Shown: positions 33,873 to 41,246, counted from the stretch's first letter. The stretch is 64,000 bases of DNA from Erwinia tracheiphila (GCF_021365465.1 NZ_CP089932.1:4526001-4590000), one strand, 5' to 3'. The notes: a model not told the origin generated them from the sequence alone. Program-made: numbers and translations.

Positions 33873-34181
33873 TCAGCAATTCTGTTGCGTAGATGTCCAA
33901 CATCTCTCGCCCTCTCTTTCAGGCCATCGCAGCCATACAAATTCGTAAACGAACTGAATGAACCCCTCGAAGAATTTTTGCCATTGACTTTGGTTAAAGC
34001 CAGTTGCCTCATCGACCATGACTTCAATGGGTGATTTACGGGATGGTGGACGGTGAATACCGGATAGTCTTTCGAACTGCTGGATAAACTCTTCCTCATC
34101 CAGGCACATGTTTACCACAGCGGAAAAGCGAGAATTTGCTATGTACTCCAGAAGGTATTTATTCACCGAATGAATCCCCAT
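33873..34181 (-). CDS. early-region protein of unknown function
   Basis: A 102-residue protein: GIHSVNKYLLEYIANSRFSA, then CLDEEEFIQQFERLSGIHRP and SPIEVMVDEATGFNQSQWQK. The start at 34181 overlaps the stop of the membrane-protein gene by 19 bases. The sequence is charged and looks soluble. No domain is recognised. Confidence 0.6.
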   Translation of the reverse strand: MGIHSVNKYLLEYIANSRFSAVVNMCLDEEEFIQQFERLSGIHRPPSRKSPIEVMVDEATGFNQSQWQKFFEGFIQFVYEFVWLRWPEREGERCWTSTQQNC

Positions 34182-34354
34182 CCAAATTTGACGATTACCA
34201 CTGGTGCCAGACCGATTAATAGCCATGTCAACACAAGTGAAAATATCATTCCAAAGGGGTCCAATCCCTCGTTGACTTTTTTGACAATGATTTTGAACAG
34301 AAATAAGAACCACGCCAGCATCCAGACGGTACCAATTATTTTGGCGATTAGCAT
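34163..34354 (-). CDS. small two-pass membrane protein
   Basis: A 63-residue protein with two hydrophobic segments, about residues 2-23 (LIAKIIGTVWMLAWFLFLFK) and 36-57 (MIFSLVLTWLLIGLAPVVIV). It follows the P gene by one base. Function unknown. Confidence 0.6.
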   Translation of the reverse strand: MLIAKIIGTVWMLAWFLFLFKIIVKKVNEGLDPFGMIFSLVLTWLLIGLAPVVIVKFGWGFIR

Positions 34355-34355
34355 T

Positions 34356-35117
34356 TCACACCAACCCTACCGCTTTGCGGCGTTTGTATTCGGCATATAG
34401 CCACTGTGCCGGAGTAACCGATCCGAGAACGCGGGCATCAGGCATCCAGCGCATCTTCAAATCATCACCCGTTGGCTGGTCATTTATCGGCATCACATCC
34501 CGCTTCACTTCCAGACTTGCAACCGGGTCAGGAATGCCCTGCCCAGAGGAAACCTTCTTCGACCATTCGTCCAGTTGTTTAGCGGCGTACTTCTCGACTT
34601 CGGCCTCACTGAGCTGGCGCTGATACATGGCGCGGCGTGTGTCGCAGACAATCCAGTACATAACCGGTTTCGACCAGGGGAACCGTTCCGCGCCGCCAGT
34701 GTGCAAGCCCTTCTCTCTGTTGTAGCGGTGAAACTCCTGCATGACCTCCTGGACTGTGACGCCGAGAATTACTGAGCTGTCTTTGCACCAGCTGATGAAC
34801 TTTCCCGGCGACGGCCAGAAGTCGGAATTACTCGCTCTGGCATGCCGGACACCTGCGGAAAGCTGCTCTCTGGTTTTGATGCCGTTCTCGGCGAACGCTG
34901 CTATCCACTGGCGTTTGGTGGTTTTCTCGGCCTCCTCGCCCCTCAGGCTTGTGCTGACTGATGCCGGGAATATTTGCTTCAGCTGCCTGAAAAGCGCGTC
35001 TACCAGCTGTTCAACTTCACTGCTGATGACTTTCTCTGTCTCATAACGACCGCCAGCCATACGAGCCATAGCGGAGCCATCACGATTGTTAATCGCTTCT
35101 ACGAGTTGCAGGCTCAT
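34356..35117 (-). CDS. replication protein P (helicase loader)
   Basis: A 253-residue lambda P-like protein. LVDALFRQLKQIFPASVSTS, KRQWIAAFAENGIKTREQL and RASNSDFWPSPGKFISWCKD match the family; TPAQWLYAEYKRRKAVG closes the chain as in lambda P. It brings host DnaB to the origin inside the neighbouring O-like gene, with which it overlaps by 4 bases. Confidence 0.88.
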   Translation of the reverse strand: MSLQLVEAINNRDGSAMARMAGGRYETEKVISSEVEQLVDALFRQLKQIFPASVSTSLRGEEAEKTTKRQWIAAFAENGIKTREQLSAGVRHARASNSDFWPSPGKFISWCKDSSVILGVTVQEVMQEFHRYNREKGLHTGGAERFPWSKPVMYWIVCDTRRAMYQRQLSEAEVEKYAAKQLDEWSKKVSSGQGIPDPVASLEVKRDVMPINDQPTGDDLKMRWMPDARVLGSVTPAQWLYAEYKRRKAVGLV

Positions 35118-35833
35118 ATGAAATCCTCCCAGCCCTCACGGCTATTCCAGTGTGGGGTTTGCTGCACAGATCCGGGTTTAATACCGAGCTTCACGGCCTG
35201 CTTGTTCTGGTAGCTAATTTTTTGACTTGCAGTGATAAACCAGTTTTTTGGCTTGTCGTGGCTGAACTCGATATCCAGCTTCTGAAGCTCGTACACCAGA
35301 TCGATGCTTGAGTAGAGATCGGCCCACAACTTAAAATCGGCGTGGTTTAGCTTCACGACATTGCCTTCAAAGGCGTAACGAGAAACGTCGAGTTGATTGT
35401 TATGGGGAGCGTCAGCGACTGGTGTTTCTTTAGGTTCAATGACTGGTTCTAATGACTGATTCTGTGACCCAAATTTGGGATCATTCAAACACCCAAATTT
35501 GGGATCATTCAATTTCCCGTTTTTGGGTATATTCCCGTTTTTGGAATTATCCCGTTTTTGGGTGCATTTGTTTTCAAGGTTTAAACGTAAAACGCGCACC
35601 CTTTTTGTTGGGCCTTTTCTCTCTCCAGTATCTGAAATAAGCCCGTCTTCTATCATCTGATTTATCCATTTTCCGATGGTCTTTTTATCAAGCCCCGTAT
35701 CCTTAACCAGGCGCTGAATGCTTGGGTAGCAGCAGTGGTACTCATCTGCTCTATCTGCGAGCGAAAGCACAAGTATTTTTTGCGGTGCTTTCAGCTCTAA
35801 GCCCCAAGCCCAGTCAGTTGCAGCTCTGCTCAT
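35114..35833 (-). CDS. O-like replication initiator
   Basis: A 239-residue initiator. Residues 15-95 form a helix-turn-helix domain (YPSIQRLVKDTGLDKKTIGK, WINQMIEDGLISDTGERKG). The middle is a low-complexity part made by the iterons in the DNA (NGNIPKNGKLNDPKFGCLND). A C-terminal domain (EFSHDKPKNWFITASQKISY) should contact P. The organisation copies lambda O, where the origin also lies inside the gene, although the sequence is a different type of HTH. Confidence 0.82.
   Translation of the reverse strand: MSRAATDWAWGLELKAPQKILVLSLADRADEYHCCYPSIQRLVKDTGLDKKTIGKWINQMIEDGLISDTGERKGPTKRVRVLRLNLENKCTQKRDNSKNGNIPKNGKLNDPKFGCLNDPKFGSQNQSLEPVIEPKETPVADAPHNNQLDVSRYAFEGNVVKLNHADFKLWADLYSSIDLVYELQKLDIEFSHDKPKNWFITASQKISYQNKQAVKLGIKPGSVQQTPHWNSREGWEDFI
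35467..35562. repeat. origin iterons inside the O-like gene
   Basis: ACCCAAATTTGGGATCATTCA occurs twice, at 35467-35488 and 35491-35512, 24 bp apart. Three related palindromes follow, CCCGTTTTTGGG at 35516-35527 and 35551-35562 and CCCGTTTTTGGA at 35534-35545, about 18 bp apart. Both kinds share a CCC...GGG frame. Next to them lies AT-rich DNA. The set is the probable prophage replication origin. Confidence 0.82.
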
Positions 35834-36176
35834 GGCCTGAATCCTCGAAATGAAATATATGCGTTGGCAGGTTTATAAAAACACCAAGATCATTTAAGGA
35901 CTGCCACTGTTTGAAATTGATGATGCCTTTAAATCTTGATGACCCAAGCATTGAATGAAGCCTGAAGTCTTCCAGGCTCCTATCACCTTTGGTTGTATTA
36001 CACTTTGCACAGGATGGATTGAGATTTCGTAGCTCGTTATTGCCGCCTTCTTTTTTTGGAGTGATATGGTCTATATGCATATCAATGAACTCAACTGAGG
36101 TTCCGCAATAAGCGCATCTTCCATAAAACTTGTTAAATATTATTTTTCTTTTTGTTTCGCTGAATCCTTTGCTCAT
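35814..36176 (-). CDS. HNH endonuclease
   Basis: A 120-residue protein with two CxxC zinc pairs (CAYCG; CAKCN) and the HNH core DMHIDHITPKKEGGNNELRN. It may cut DNA as a free-standing homing-type nuclease or be a phage enzyme; position between the KilAC gene and O suggests a recent insertion. The ATG at 36176 overlaps the upstream stop as ATGA; its end overlaps the O-like gene by 20 bases. Confidence 0.85.
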   Translation of the reverse strand: MSKGFSETKRKIIFNKFYGRCAYCGTSVEFIDMHIDHITPKKEGGNNELRNLNPSCAKCNTTKGDRSLEDFRLHSMLGSSRFKGIINFKQWQSLNDLGVFINLPTHIFHFEDSGHEQSCN

Positions 36177-36874
36177 GCTGCTTTTACCTGTACCTGATGA
36201 GCGGCCCAAAGACCGGCGATCCACTGGATGCCTTTCGGCGTGAATTTAACCTGAGTGAACGCGTGTCCGTTGAGCTGGTTCTCACCGGTTTTAACGGTGA
36301 ACCGCCCGGCGTCGATATGTTGTGAGTAAGGAGTAATCTTTCCGGCCAGCACGTACATGATCTGGCTATCCAGGAGAAACTGGCGAAAAGCGTTCTCTTT
36401 AATGTGAAGCAGCTTGCAGGTTTCTCGGAAACCAAGTGATCCGCTTGCGCTCACGTAGCTGTCGACAAACTGAGCCTTCGGAGCTGCGATAGCGAGCTGG
36501 TTTTCGAGAACCTGCTTTTCCTCAGCCAGGTCGGCTGCCAGTCGTAGTGCTTCTGGAAGCGTCTGAGGCAAAGGCAATGGTTGCTTTGCTTTCAGTTTCG
36601 CCAGTACCGTACGGCGAACTGCTTTTGATTCCCTCATACCAACCAAAACCGCCTGGTCGTTGGAAATTCGAAGCTGTTCTGATTTAGTTCCGTTCGGATT
36701 TTGAACTACGAAAGTTTCGTAGTCCTCACCTTCCAGCTCATCTTTAACCCGTACGATGAAATCGTTATTCCGCACAGCGCTTTCGCCATGTTCTGCCCTT
36801 GACTGATTGACGATTACGAGAAGCTCATCAGTACCAATAAGGGTAGTGTTGCCCGTAGTGATAATTCCTGGCAT
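36173..36874 (-). CDS. KilAC-domain antirepressor-type protein
   Basis: A 233-residue protein. The N-terminal half (FVVQNPNGTKSEQLRISNDQ; VLVGMRESKAVRRTVLAKL) resembles Rha/antirepressor N-domains. The C-terminal half from about 125 is a KilAC domain: ASGSLGFRETCKLLHIKENA, LLDSQIMYVLAGKITPYSQH, VKFTPKGIQWIAGLW. It is made in the early right operon, between cII and the replication genes, and may regulate the lytic choice or interact with host proteins. Confidence 0.82.
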   Translation of the reverse strand: MPGIITTGNTTLIGTDELLVIVNQSRAEHGESAVRNNDFIVRVKDELEGEDYETFVVQNPNGTKSEQLRISNDQAVLVGMRESKAVRRTVLAKLKAKQPLPLPQTLPEALRLAADLAEEKQVLENQLAIAAPKAQFVDSYVSASGSLGFRETCKLLHIKENAFRQFLLDSQIMYVLAGKITPYSQHIDAGRFTVKTGENQLNGHAFTQVKFTPKGIQWIAGLWAAHQVQVKAA

Positions 36875-36892
36875 ACTTATCTCCAGACATTG

Positions 36893-37198
36893 TTAGAAAG
36901 ACATTGATATCTGAGAAGCCTCAGCTGTTCGTGCAGCCGGGGCTTTTTGCTTTTGTATCTGCGGGATTGCGGCGAGTATTCGTTTGGCTATTTCAAACAC
37001 TTCAGTGTCGTCCACCCCGTACTCCAGGATGGCAATAGCCATCGCAGCCTGCTGAAAGAACCCGTCTTTCATCCTGCTTACTTTCGTATCCGTTAAGCCC
37101 ATAAGCTTCGCGAACTTCGTCTGCCCCATAACGGCCAGCTTCCCCAACAACTGCGACTCAATGCGAGACGCTTTTTTGCGGTATTTTGCAATTTCCAT
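36893..37198 (-). CDS. cII: CII-type transcriptional activator
   Basis: A 101-residue protein matching lambda CII: KYRKKASRIESQLLGKLAVM, QTKFAKLMGLTDTKVSRMKD (the helix-turn-helix, residues 26-45) and FFQQAAMAIAILEYGVDD. CII turns on repressor and integrase synthesis at high phage multiplicity. It lies directly after the cro-like gene and nutR, as in lambda. Confidence 0.9.
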   Translation of the reverse strand: MEIAKYRKKASRIESQLLGKLAVMGQTKFAKLMGLTDTKVSRMKDGFFQQAAMAIAILEYGVDDTEVFEIAKRILAAIPQIQKQKAPAARTAEASQISMSF

Positions 37199-37280
37199 CT
37201 GTGATAATTCTTCCTGTTGATTAGTTGTGACGTGACAAAGCCGTAGCTAATGCCACTGTTGGTTTGAGTTTTTTTGGTTT

Positions 37281-37326
37281 TCGCTTTTCAGCGACGTGGG
37301 ACTTCGTGTCCGTTGTGTAAAGAGCG
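37281..37326 (-). promoter_or_regulatory. nutR antitermination site
   Basis: On the minus strand boxA CGCTCTTTACACAAC (from 37326) is followed by hairpin GGAC-ACGAA-GTCC (37311-37299), the spacer CACG, and boxB hairpin TCGC-TGAAAA-GCGA (37294-37281). The boxA matches the ribosomal boxA in this window (GCTCTTTAACAA near 61333). The nutL site has the same order of parts with a different extra hairpin. Confidence 0.82.
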
Positions 37327-37333
37327 GTAGTGC

Positions 37334-37561
37334 TTATGCTGCGAGTAAGTTTTTTTTACTTAAATCAAGAAGTTCACAGGCAAGGTATTTGCCTTGTGAG
37401 ATTTCCTGAATTTTTGATGCGTATTGCGTTTTTCCGAAAAACTCGGTCTTGGGGAGAAATCCGTTTTTAAGCCATTTATAGACGGCCCTTTCACTGACTC
37501 CACAAGCCTTAGCTACTTCGGGAATACCGATACTCTTTATCGGCTCATCTAAGTTTTCCAT
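37334..37561 (-). CDS. Cro-like repressor
   Basis: A 75-residue protein with a helix-turn-helix (IGIPEVAKACGVSERAVYKW, residues 13-32). It is divergent from cI across the right operator and first in the early right operon, which are the marks of cro. GGAG stands 6 bases before the ATG at 37561. It should bind the GTAC operators and reduce cI expression. Confidence 0.8.
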   Translation of the reverse strand: MENLDEPIKSIGIPEVAKACGVSERAVYKWLKNGFLPKTEFFGKTQYASKIQEISQGKYLACELLDLSKKNLLAA

Positions 37562-37573
37562 GGGCTCTCCTTT

Positions 37574-37643
37574 CGTACTTTCAGTACGCATTATGATTGA
37601 ACTGAAAGTTTTTGCAAGTGGCTTACTATCGTACTCATGGTAC
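37574..37643. promoter_or_regulatory. right operator, PR and PRM
   Basis: Two operators are visible: GTACTTTCAGTAC (37575-37587, perfect palindrome) and GTACTCATGGTAC (37631-37643). On the minus strand PR is TTGCAA (37617-37612), 16 bp, CATAAT (37595-37590), and the first operator lies at its start point. For cI a -10 TACTAT is at 37624-37629. The second operator contains the cI start codon (37637), so cI mRNA from this promoter would have almost no leader, as in lambda PRM. Matching sites stand at the left operator 40431-40467. Confidence 0.82.
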
Positions 37644-38329
37644 AGAGAGATAAATTGCGCGAAGAGTTCTCAGCTAGGCTTGCGCAGGCCTGCAATATGG
37701 CTGGGTTGGATGAGCATGGTCGCGGAATGGCACTTGCAAGAGCGCTTTCTGTTACCTCAAAGGCTGTCAGCAAGTGGCTAAATGCGGAGTCGGTTCCCCG
37801 TCAGGATAAGATGAACGAGATCGCTAACTTCCTTGATGTCGACGTGATATGGCTTCAACACGGTAAAGAAAGCGAGAAATTAGAATTCGCTGGATCTATT
37901 AAAGATGGTTATGTTCCCGTCATTGGCGAAGCTGTCTTGGGGGTTGATGGTTCAGTGGATATGATCGAGTTTCGTGCTGGATGGTTGCGAATTTACAGCG
38001 GAGATAAGGACGCATACGGACTCAAGGTCAAGGGTGACAGTATGTGGCCCCGCATCCAGTCAGGCGAGTATGTGGTGATTGAGCCTAACACTGGCGTGCA
38101 TGCTGGCGATGAGGTATTCGTCAGGACAATGGATGGGCATAACATGATTAAAATCATGTCCAAGACCCGGGATGGTGATTATAAGTTCTCCAGCGTAAAT
38201 AGTGATCACCGTCCAATAACGCTTGAAATTAATCAGATAGAAAAGATGCACTTTGTTTCAGCTATAGTGAAGCATACTCGCTACATTGATCACGATGACG
38301 TTACTCGCGTGGATGGTGCCGGCATCTAA
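37637..38329 (+). CDS. CI-type prophage repressor
   Basis: A 230-residue LexA-like repressor. The N-terminal helix-turn-helix (ALARALSVTSKAVSKWLNAE) covers residues about 33-52. The C-terminal peptidase S24 domain has the serine in VKGDSMWPRIQSGEY and the lysine in MIKIMSKT, the pair needed for RecA-stimulated self-cleavage. The prophage is therefore SOS-inducible in principle, on top of the antirepressor circuits. The start lies inside an operator. Confidence 0.93.
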   Translation: MVQRDKLREEFSARLAQACNMAGLDEHGRGMALARALSVTSKAVSKWLNAESVPRQDKMNEIANFLDVDVIWLQHGKESEKLEFAGSIKDGYVPVIGEAVLGVDGSVDMIEFRAGWLRIYSGDKDAYGLKVKGDSMWPRIQSGEYVVIEPNTGVHAGDEVFVRTMDGHNMIKIMSKTRDGDYKFSSVNSDHRPITLEINQIEKMHFVSAIVKHTRYIDHDDVTRVDGAGI

Positions 38330-38467
38330 GGACACAGCTGCCGGATGAGACGTTCGGGTGAGAGAGGTCGCAGAGATGTTTTCAGCATGAACAAACTCGT
38401 TGACGGCAGATCAGTGATGCACAACAATGAAGGTGAGACAATAGGCTTTTTTTAACTCTGGTGATTC

Positions 38468-39592
38468 ATGCCTCAGGCTTTTATAAACAGGAAAATGCTA
38501 ACGTGGGCTAGAGAGAGAGCAAACCTTTCAATAAACTATGTTGCATTAAAGATGAAGAAGAAACCAGATCTCATAGAAAATTGGGAGGCCGATTCTCATC
38601 CTATTTCTTTTGCTGAAGCTCAAAGATTTGCAGACATTACTCACGTTCCCTTCGGCTGCCTATACTTAGATAAACCTCTTGAAGAGACGCTTCCAATTCC
38701 TGATCGCCGAACTGTCGGAAGTCGAGAGATCGATGTATCTCTAGAGCTCAGGGACACGCTAAATGATGTGATGCTCAAGATTGAATGGTACAAAGAATAC
38801 TCCGTGGAGTCTGGTCTTGATGAAGTTGATTTGATAGGGAAGTACAATAAAAATACCTCTTTTAACATTCTTGTTAATGAGTTGAGAAGTAGGCTTGACG
38901 TCGACATACCACCAAAAAGCGGAAAGTGGGAAGAGTTTCTTTCAAAACTTATTAAAGAAGTCGAGAAAAATGGCATTTTAGTAATGAAAAATGGAGTTGT
39001 TAAAAACAATACCCACCGCCCCATCAGTGTCGATGATTTTCGTGGTTTTTGTGTTGCAGATGATAGAGCTCCAGTTATCTTCATTAATAATAATGATGCA
39101 AAATCTGCTCAATTATTCACGCTAATTCATGAGCTTGCTCATCTTATGATTGGTGAATCTGCCATAGTAGATCTTAATCATAATTCAAAGAATCGTGAGG
39201 AAGAGCTTTGCAATGCTGTAGCTGCTGAATATTTAGTCCCTGAAAATATCATAAGAATAAAATGGATTGATGATGAAATTTGGGAAGATAACATTTATTC
39301 TTTGGCAAATTTCTTCAGGGTCAGCAGGTGGGTAATCGCCCGCAGAGCTCTAACTCTAGGTTTTATAAAAGAAAGTGAATATGTTTCTTATGTTTCTAGA
39401 ATCAACGATAAGCCTCAAGGCGGCCGAGGTGTCTACCCGAGAACACAGAAAGCTCGGGTAAGTGAAACTTTTGCAAGAGCTGTTGTTACGCAAGCTCTTG
39501 AGGGAAGACTGCTTTTAAGAGATGCCCAAAGACTAACCGGAATAAGACCAAGCAAACTAAACGAATTTGCTCAGAAGGAATTGGGACTTTGA
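38468..39592 (+). CDS. HTH-ImmA/IrrE metallopeptidase, probable antitoxin
   Basis: A 374-residue protein. The N-terminus (residues 5-60) resembles an XRE helix-turn-helix (LTWARERANLSINYVALKMK). A peptidase M78 domain follows with HELAH at 221-225 and further acidic residues in REEELCNAVAAEYLVP. The last 100 residues include RVSRWVIARRALTLGFI and a second small helical domain. Translation is coupled to the PIN gene by a 4-base overlap. Such HTH-ImmA proteins paired with PIN or DUF4411 genes are predicted toxin-antitoxin systems. The 138 bp before it hold no gene. Confidence 0.8.
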   Translation: MPQAFINRKMLTWARERANLSINYVALKMKKKPDLIENWEADSHPISFAEAQRFADITHVPFGCLYLDKPLEETLPIPDRRTVGSREIDVSLELRDTLNDVMLKIEWYKEYSVESGLDEVDLIGKYNKNTSFNILVNELRSRLDVDIPPKSGKWEEFLSKLIKEVEKNGILVMKNGVVKNNTHRPISVDDFRGFCVADDRAPVIFINNNDAKSAQLFTLIHELAHLMIGESAIVDLNHNSKNREEELCNAVAAEYLVPENIIRIKWIDDEIWEDNIYSLANFFRVSRWVIARRALTLGFIKESEYVSYVSRINDKPQGGRGVYPRTQKARVSETFARAVVTQALEGRLLLRDAQRLTGIRPSKLNEFAQKELGL

Positions 39593-40095
39593 ATTATATC
39601 ATAGACTCAAATATTTTCATTGAAGCGCAAAATACATACTACTGCCTGGGCATCTGTCCGGGATTTTGGGATTTTCTTTCTGAGCGGTTTATAACTGGTG
39701 AGTTGATCAGTATCAGACATGTATACGATGAAGTTGCACATAAAGAAGATGCGATTTATGAATGGATTAGTGTACGTAAGCATTTTTTTGGAAGTGTTGA
39801 TGATGTAGATACTCAAAAAAATTTCGCTTTAATTGCTAACTACGTACAAACGGAATATGAGTCCCGGAAGAAAAACAATCAAAATGTTCCTTCATTCCTC
39901 AGCGTTGCTGATCCTTGGTTAGTTGCAAAAGCAAAAACGTTATCCGCCACTGTCGTGACGCATGAGGTAAGAGCTGGTGCTGGTAGCTCTAAGCCTAAAA
40001 TTCCTGATATATGCGATAAATTCGGAGTGAATTTTATTAAGACTAATGAATTGCTTAGATCTTTGCAGATACGCTTTATACAAGAAACTAAGTGA
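39589..40095 (+). CDS. DUF4411 PIN-like toxin
   Basis: A 168-residue protein with a PIN fold signature: D6 in NYIIDSNIFIEA, E48 in HVYDEVAH, D108 in SVADPWLVAKAK, and SATVVTHE. These acidic residues would bind metal in an RNase active site. The start is TTG at 39589, which overlaps the upstream stop as TTGA. The family (DUF4411) usually sits next to an HTH or ImmA protein, as here. The target RNA is unknown. Confidence 0.78.
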   Translation: MNYIIDSNIFIEAQNTYYCLGICPGFWDFLSERFITGELISIRHVYDEVAHKEDAIYEWISVRKHFFGSVDDVDTQKNFALIANYVQTEYESRKKNNQNVPSFLSVADPWLVAKAKTLSATVVTHEVRAGAGSSKPKIPDICDKFGVNFIKTNELLRSLQIRFIQETK

Positions 40096-40098
40096 TAG

Positions 40099-40122
40099 CC
40101 CGGCCCCCGCGTCGGGTTTTTT
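40099..40122 (+). terminator. terminator after the toxin gene
   Basis: CCCG (40099) pairs with CGGG (40113-40116) across a C-rich loop and is followed by six T residues. It ends the cI-side transcripts before the left operator. Confidence 0.65.
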
Positions 40123-40129
40123 GTGCCTG

Positions 40130-40303
40130 TCACCTGAGCATACCCAGCGCAAACTCAACCGCTAAATCAGGTTCATCGCCTGCCAGCATTGACACCATCT
40201 CAGCTATCACCTCTTTAGTTAGCGCCCGTCCCTCTGCCAGCAGCTGAATAACCGCTTCACCGATAACCCTCGCCACGGCTTCGCGCGCTTCTTCCATATC
40301 CAT
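40130..40303 (-). CDS. small acidic protein of unknown function
   Basis: A 57-residue frame on the minus strand: DMEEAREAVARVIGEAVIQL, then TKEVIAEMVSMLAGDEPDLA and a short end. It is predicted to be all-helical with few non-helical residues, and codon use looks natural. The ATG at 40303 has a weak GTGAG upstream; another ATG at 40297 is possible. It opposes the toxin gene and lies just behind the left promoter. No family is recognised. Confidence 0.5.
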   Translation of the reverse strand: MDMEEAREAVARVIGEAVIQLLAEGRALTKEVIAEMVSMLAGDEPDLAVEFALGMLR

Positions 40304-40430
40304 ACATACTCACTGCTCATATTTTGACCATAAAAGCCTATCACGACACAGCATGGATGGCATTTACAAAAATAAATCACCTTTCAAATCATAAAGAAAC
40401 AATAAGTACGAATATAAACACAACAAATTC

Positions 40431-40472
40431 GTACCAAAGGTACTTGCTTAACTCGTACTAATGGTACAATAT
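40431..40472. promoter_or_regulatory. left operator and PL
   Basis: Operators GTACCAAAGGTAC (40431-40443, perfect palindrome) and GTACTAATGGTAC (40455-40467) lie 24 bp apart and share the GTACY...RGTAC form with the right operator. Between and over them is a promoter for the left operon: TTGCTT (40444-40449), 15 bp, TACAAT (40465-40470). The same repressor should close both sides. Confidence 0.8.
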
Positions 40473-40513
40473 AAACCCATCAGCACGACACACCGCTACA
40501 CAGTCAGCTGATT

Positions 40514-40560
40514 TGCTCTTTACACAACGGTGATGGATCACCTACGTGGCTGAAAAGCCA
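40514..40560 (+). promoter_or_regulatory. nutL antitermination site
   Basis: boxA TTGCTCTTTACACAAC (from 40513) is followed by hairpin GGTGAT-GG-ATCACC (40529-40542), the spacer TACG, and boxB hairpin TGGC-TGAAAA-GCCA (40547-40560). The parts have the same order and spacing as in nutR; the loop of boxB is identical and the stems differ by compensating changes. Confidence 0.82.
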
Positions 40561-40671
40561 GATAGTACCCAAACGTGATTTTTTGAGTGCTGTGAAATGC
40601 AGCGTGAGAAAGCGCAACCGCGAAGATCAGCAACGCGGCACAGCACCCGAAAAATCATTCAGGAGGTATCT

Positions 40672-41007
40672 ATGACACGAAGAACGGTATTTGCAGGTTC
40701 AGCATCAGGCCGTCGCCGTGAGCGTCGTGCTGATTTGCAGAGTGAGCAGGCTAAAAGTTCAGAGGTGATGCACCGCCCTACCGCAGGTCGCGTTGTGTTG
40801 AGCTGTAATCGTAAGCCGATTGACCGTGTAAGCAAGGCAGTTGATACATCAACGGAATATCACAAACAGATTCTGGCAGCCGCCGCTAAATATGTTGAGT
40901 GTCGTGAGAACCCGAAATACCGGAAGGTACTTAACGAAGCAGGCCGGACGATTAACGCAAAGCAGAAGACGTGCGGAAAATCTTCACCTCCAAGAGGGAT
41001 TATCTGA
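40672..41007 (+). CDS. N-type early antiterminator
   Basis: A 111-residue protein. Residues 12-20 (SGRRRERRAD) are the arginine-rich boxB-binding helix of lambda N, and VVLSCNRKPIDRVSKAV with TEYHKQI resembles lambda N in its middle part. GGAGG precedes the ATG at 40672, which is preferred to an upstream in-frame ATG. It would bind the boxB hairpins at 37281 and 40547 and modify polymerase with host Nus factors. Confidence 0.88.
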   Translation: MTRRTVFAGSASGRRRERRADLQSEQAKSSEVMHRPTAGRVVLSCNRKPIDRVSKAVDTSTEYHKQILAAAAKYVECRENPKYRKVLNEAGRTINAKQKTCGKSSPPRGII

Positions 41008-41008
41008 T

Positions 41009-41239
41009 ATGAACAGAAATGAAAAATTGAAAAGTCTGCTTGAAAAAGCAGGAGTGCGGGTTGAATCGGTATGCTGCATTGGCGCTTTCATTCATATAGA
41101 TACCCACAAGAAATACGAATATAAAATAAGAAATATTATGACCCAAATTGGTGCTAATAATATTAAAACCATGTCCGCAGCTGCGGATGGTAAACATCTT
41201 GACGGAAGCAAAAACCATCGAATTGTAGCGATATTTTAG
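41009..41239 (+). CDS. small left-operon protein of unknown function
   Basis: A 76-residue protein (NRNEKLKSLLEKAGVRVESV; HKKYEYKIRNIMTQIGANNI). GAGGGATT precedes the ATG at 41009, which lies two bases after the N stop. A good terminator follows at 41247. No family is recognised. Confidence 0.62.
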   Translation: MNRNEKLKSLLEKAGVRVESVCCIGAFIHIDTHKKYEYKIRNIMTQIGANNIKTMSAAADGKHLDGSKNHRIVAIF

Positions 41240-41246
41240 ATAACAG

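Noticed and set aside
33818..34099. Longer version of the lipoprotein gene
   Set aside because: The added 94 residues lack a signal at the start and overlap two neighbouring genes; the MRRVFLIAAFLLAGC start has a strong ribosome site.
36184..36435. Basic reading frame inside the KilAC gene
   Set aside because: It is an out-of-frame shadow with high arginine and serine content and no ribosome site.
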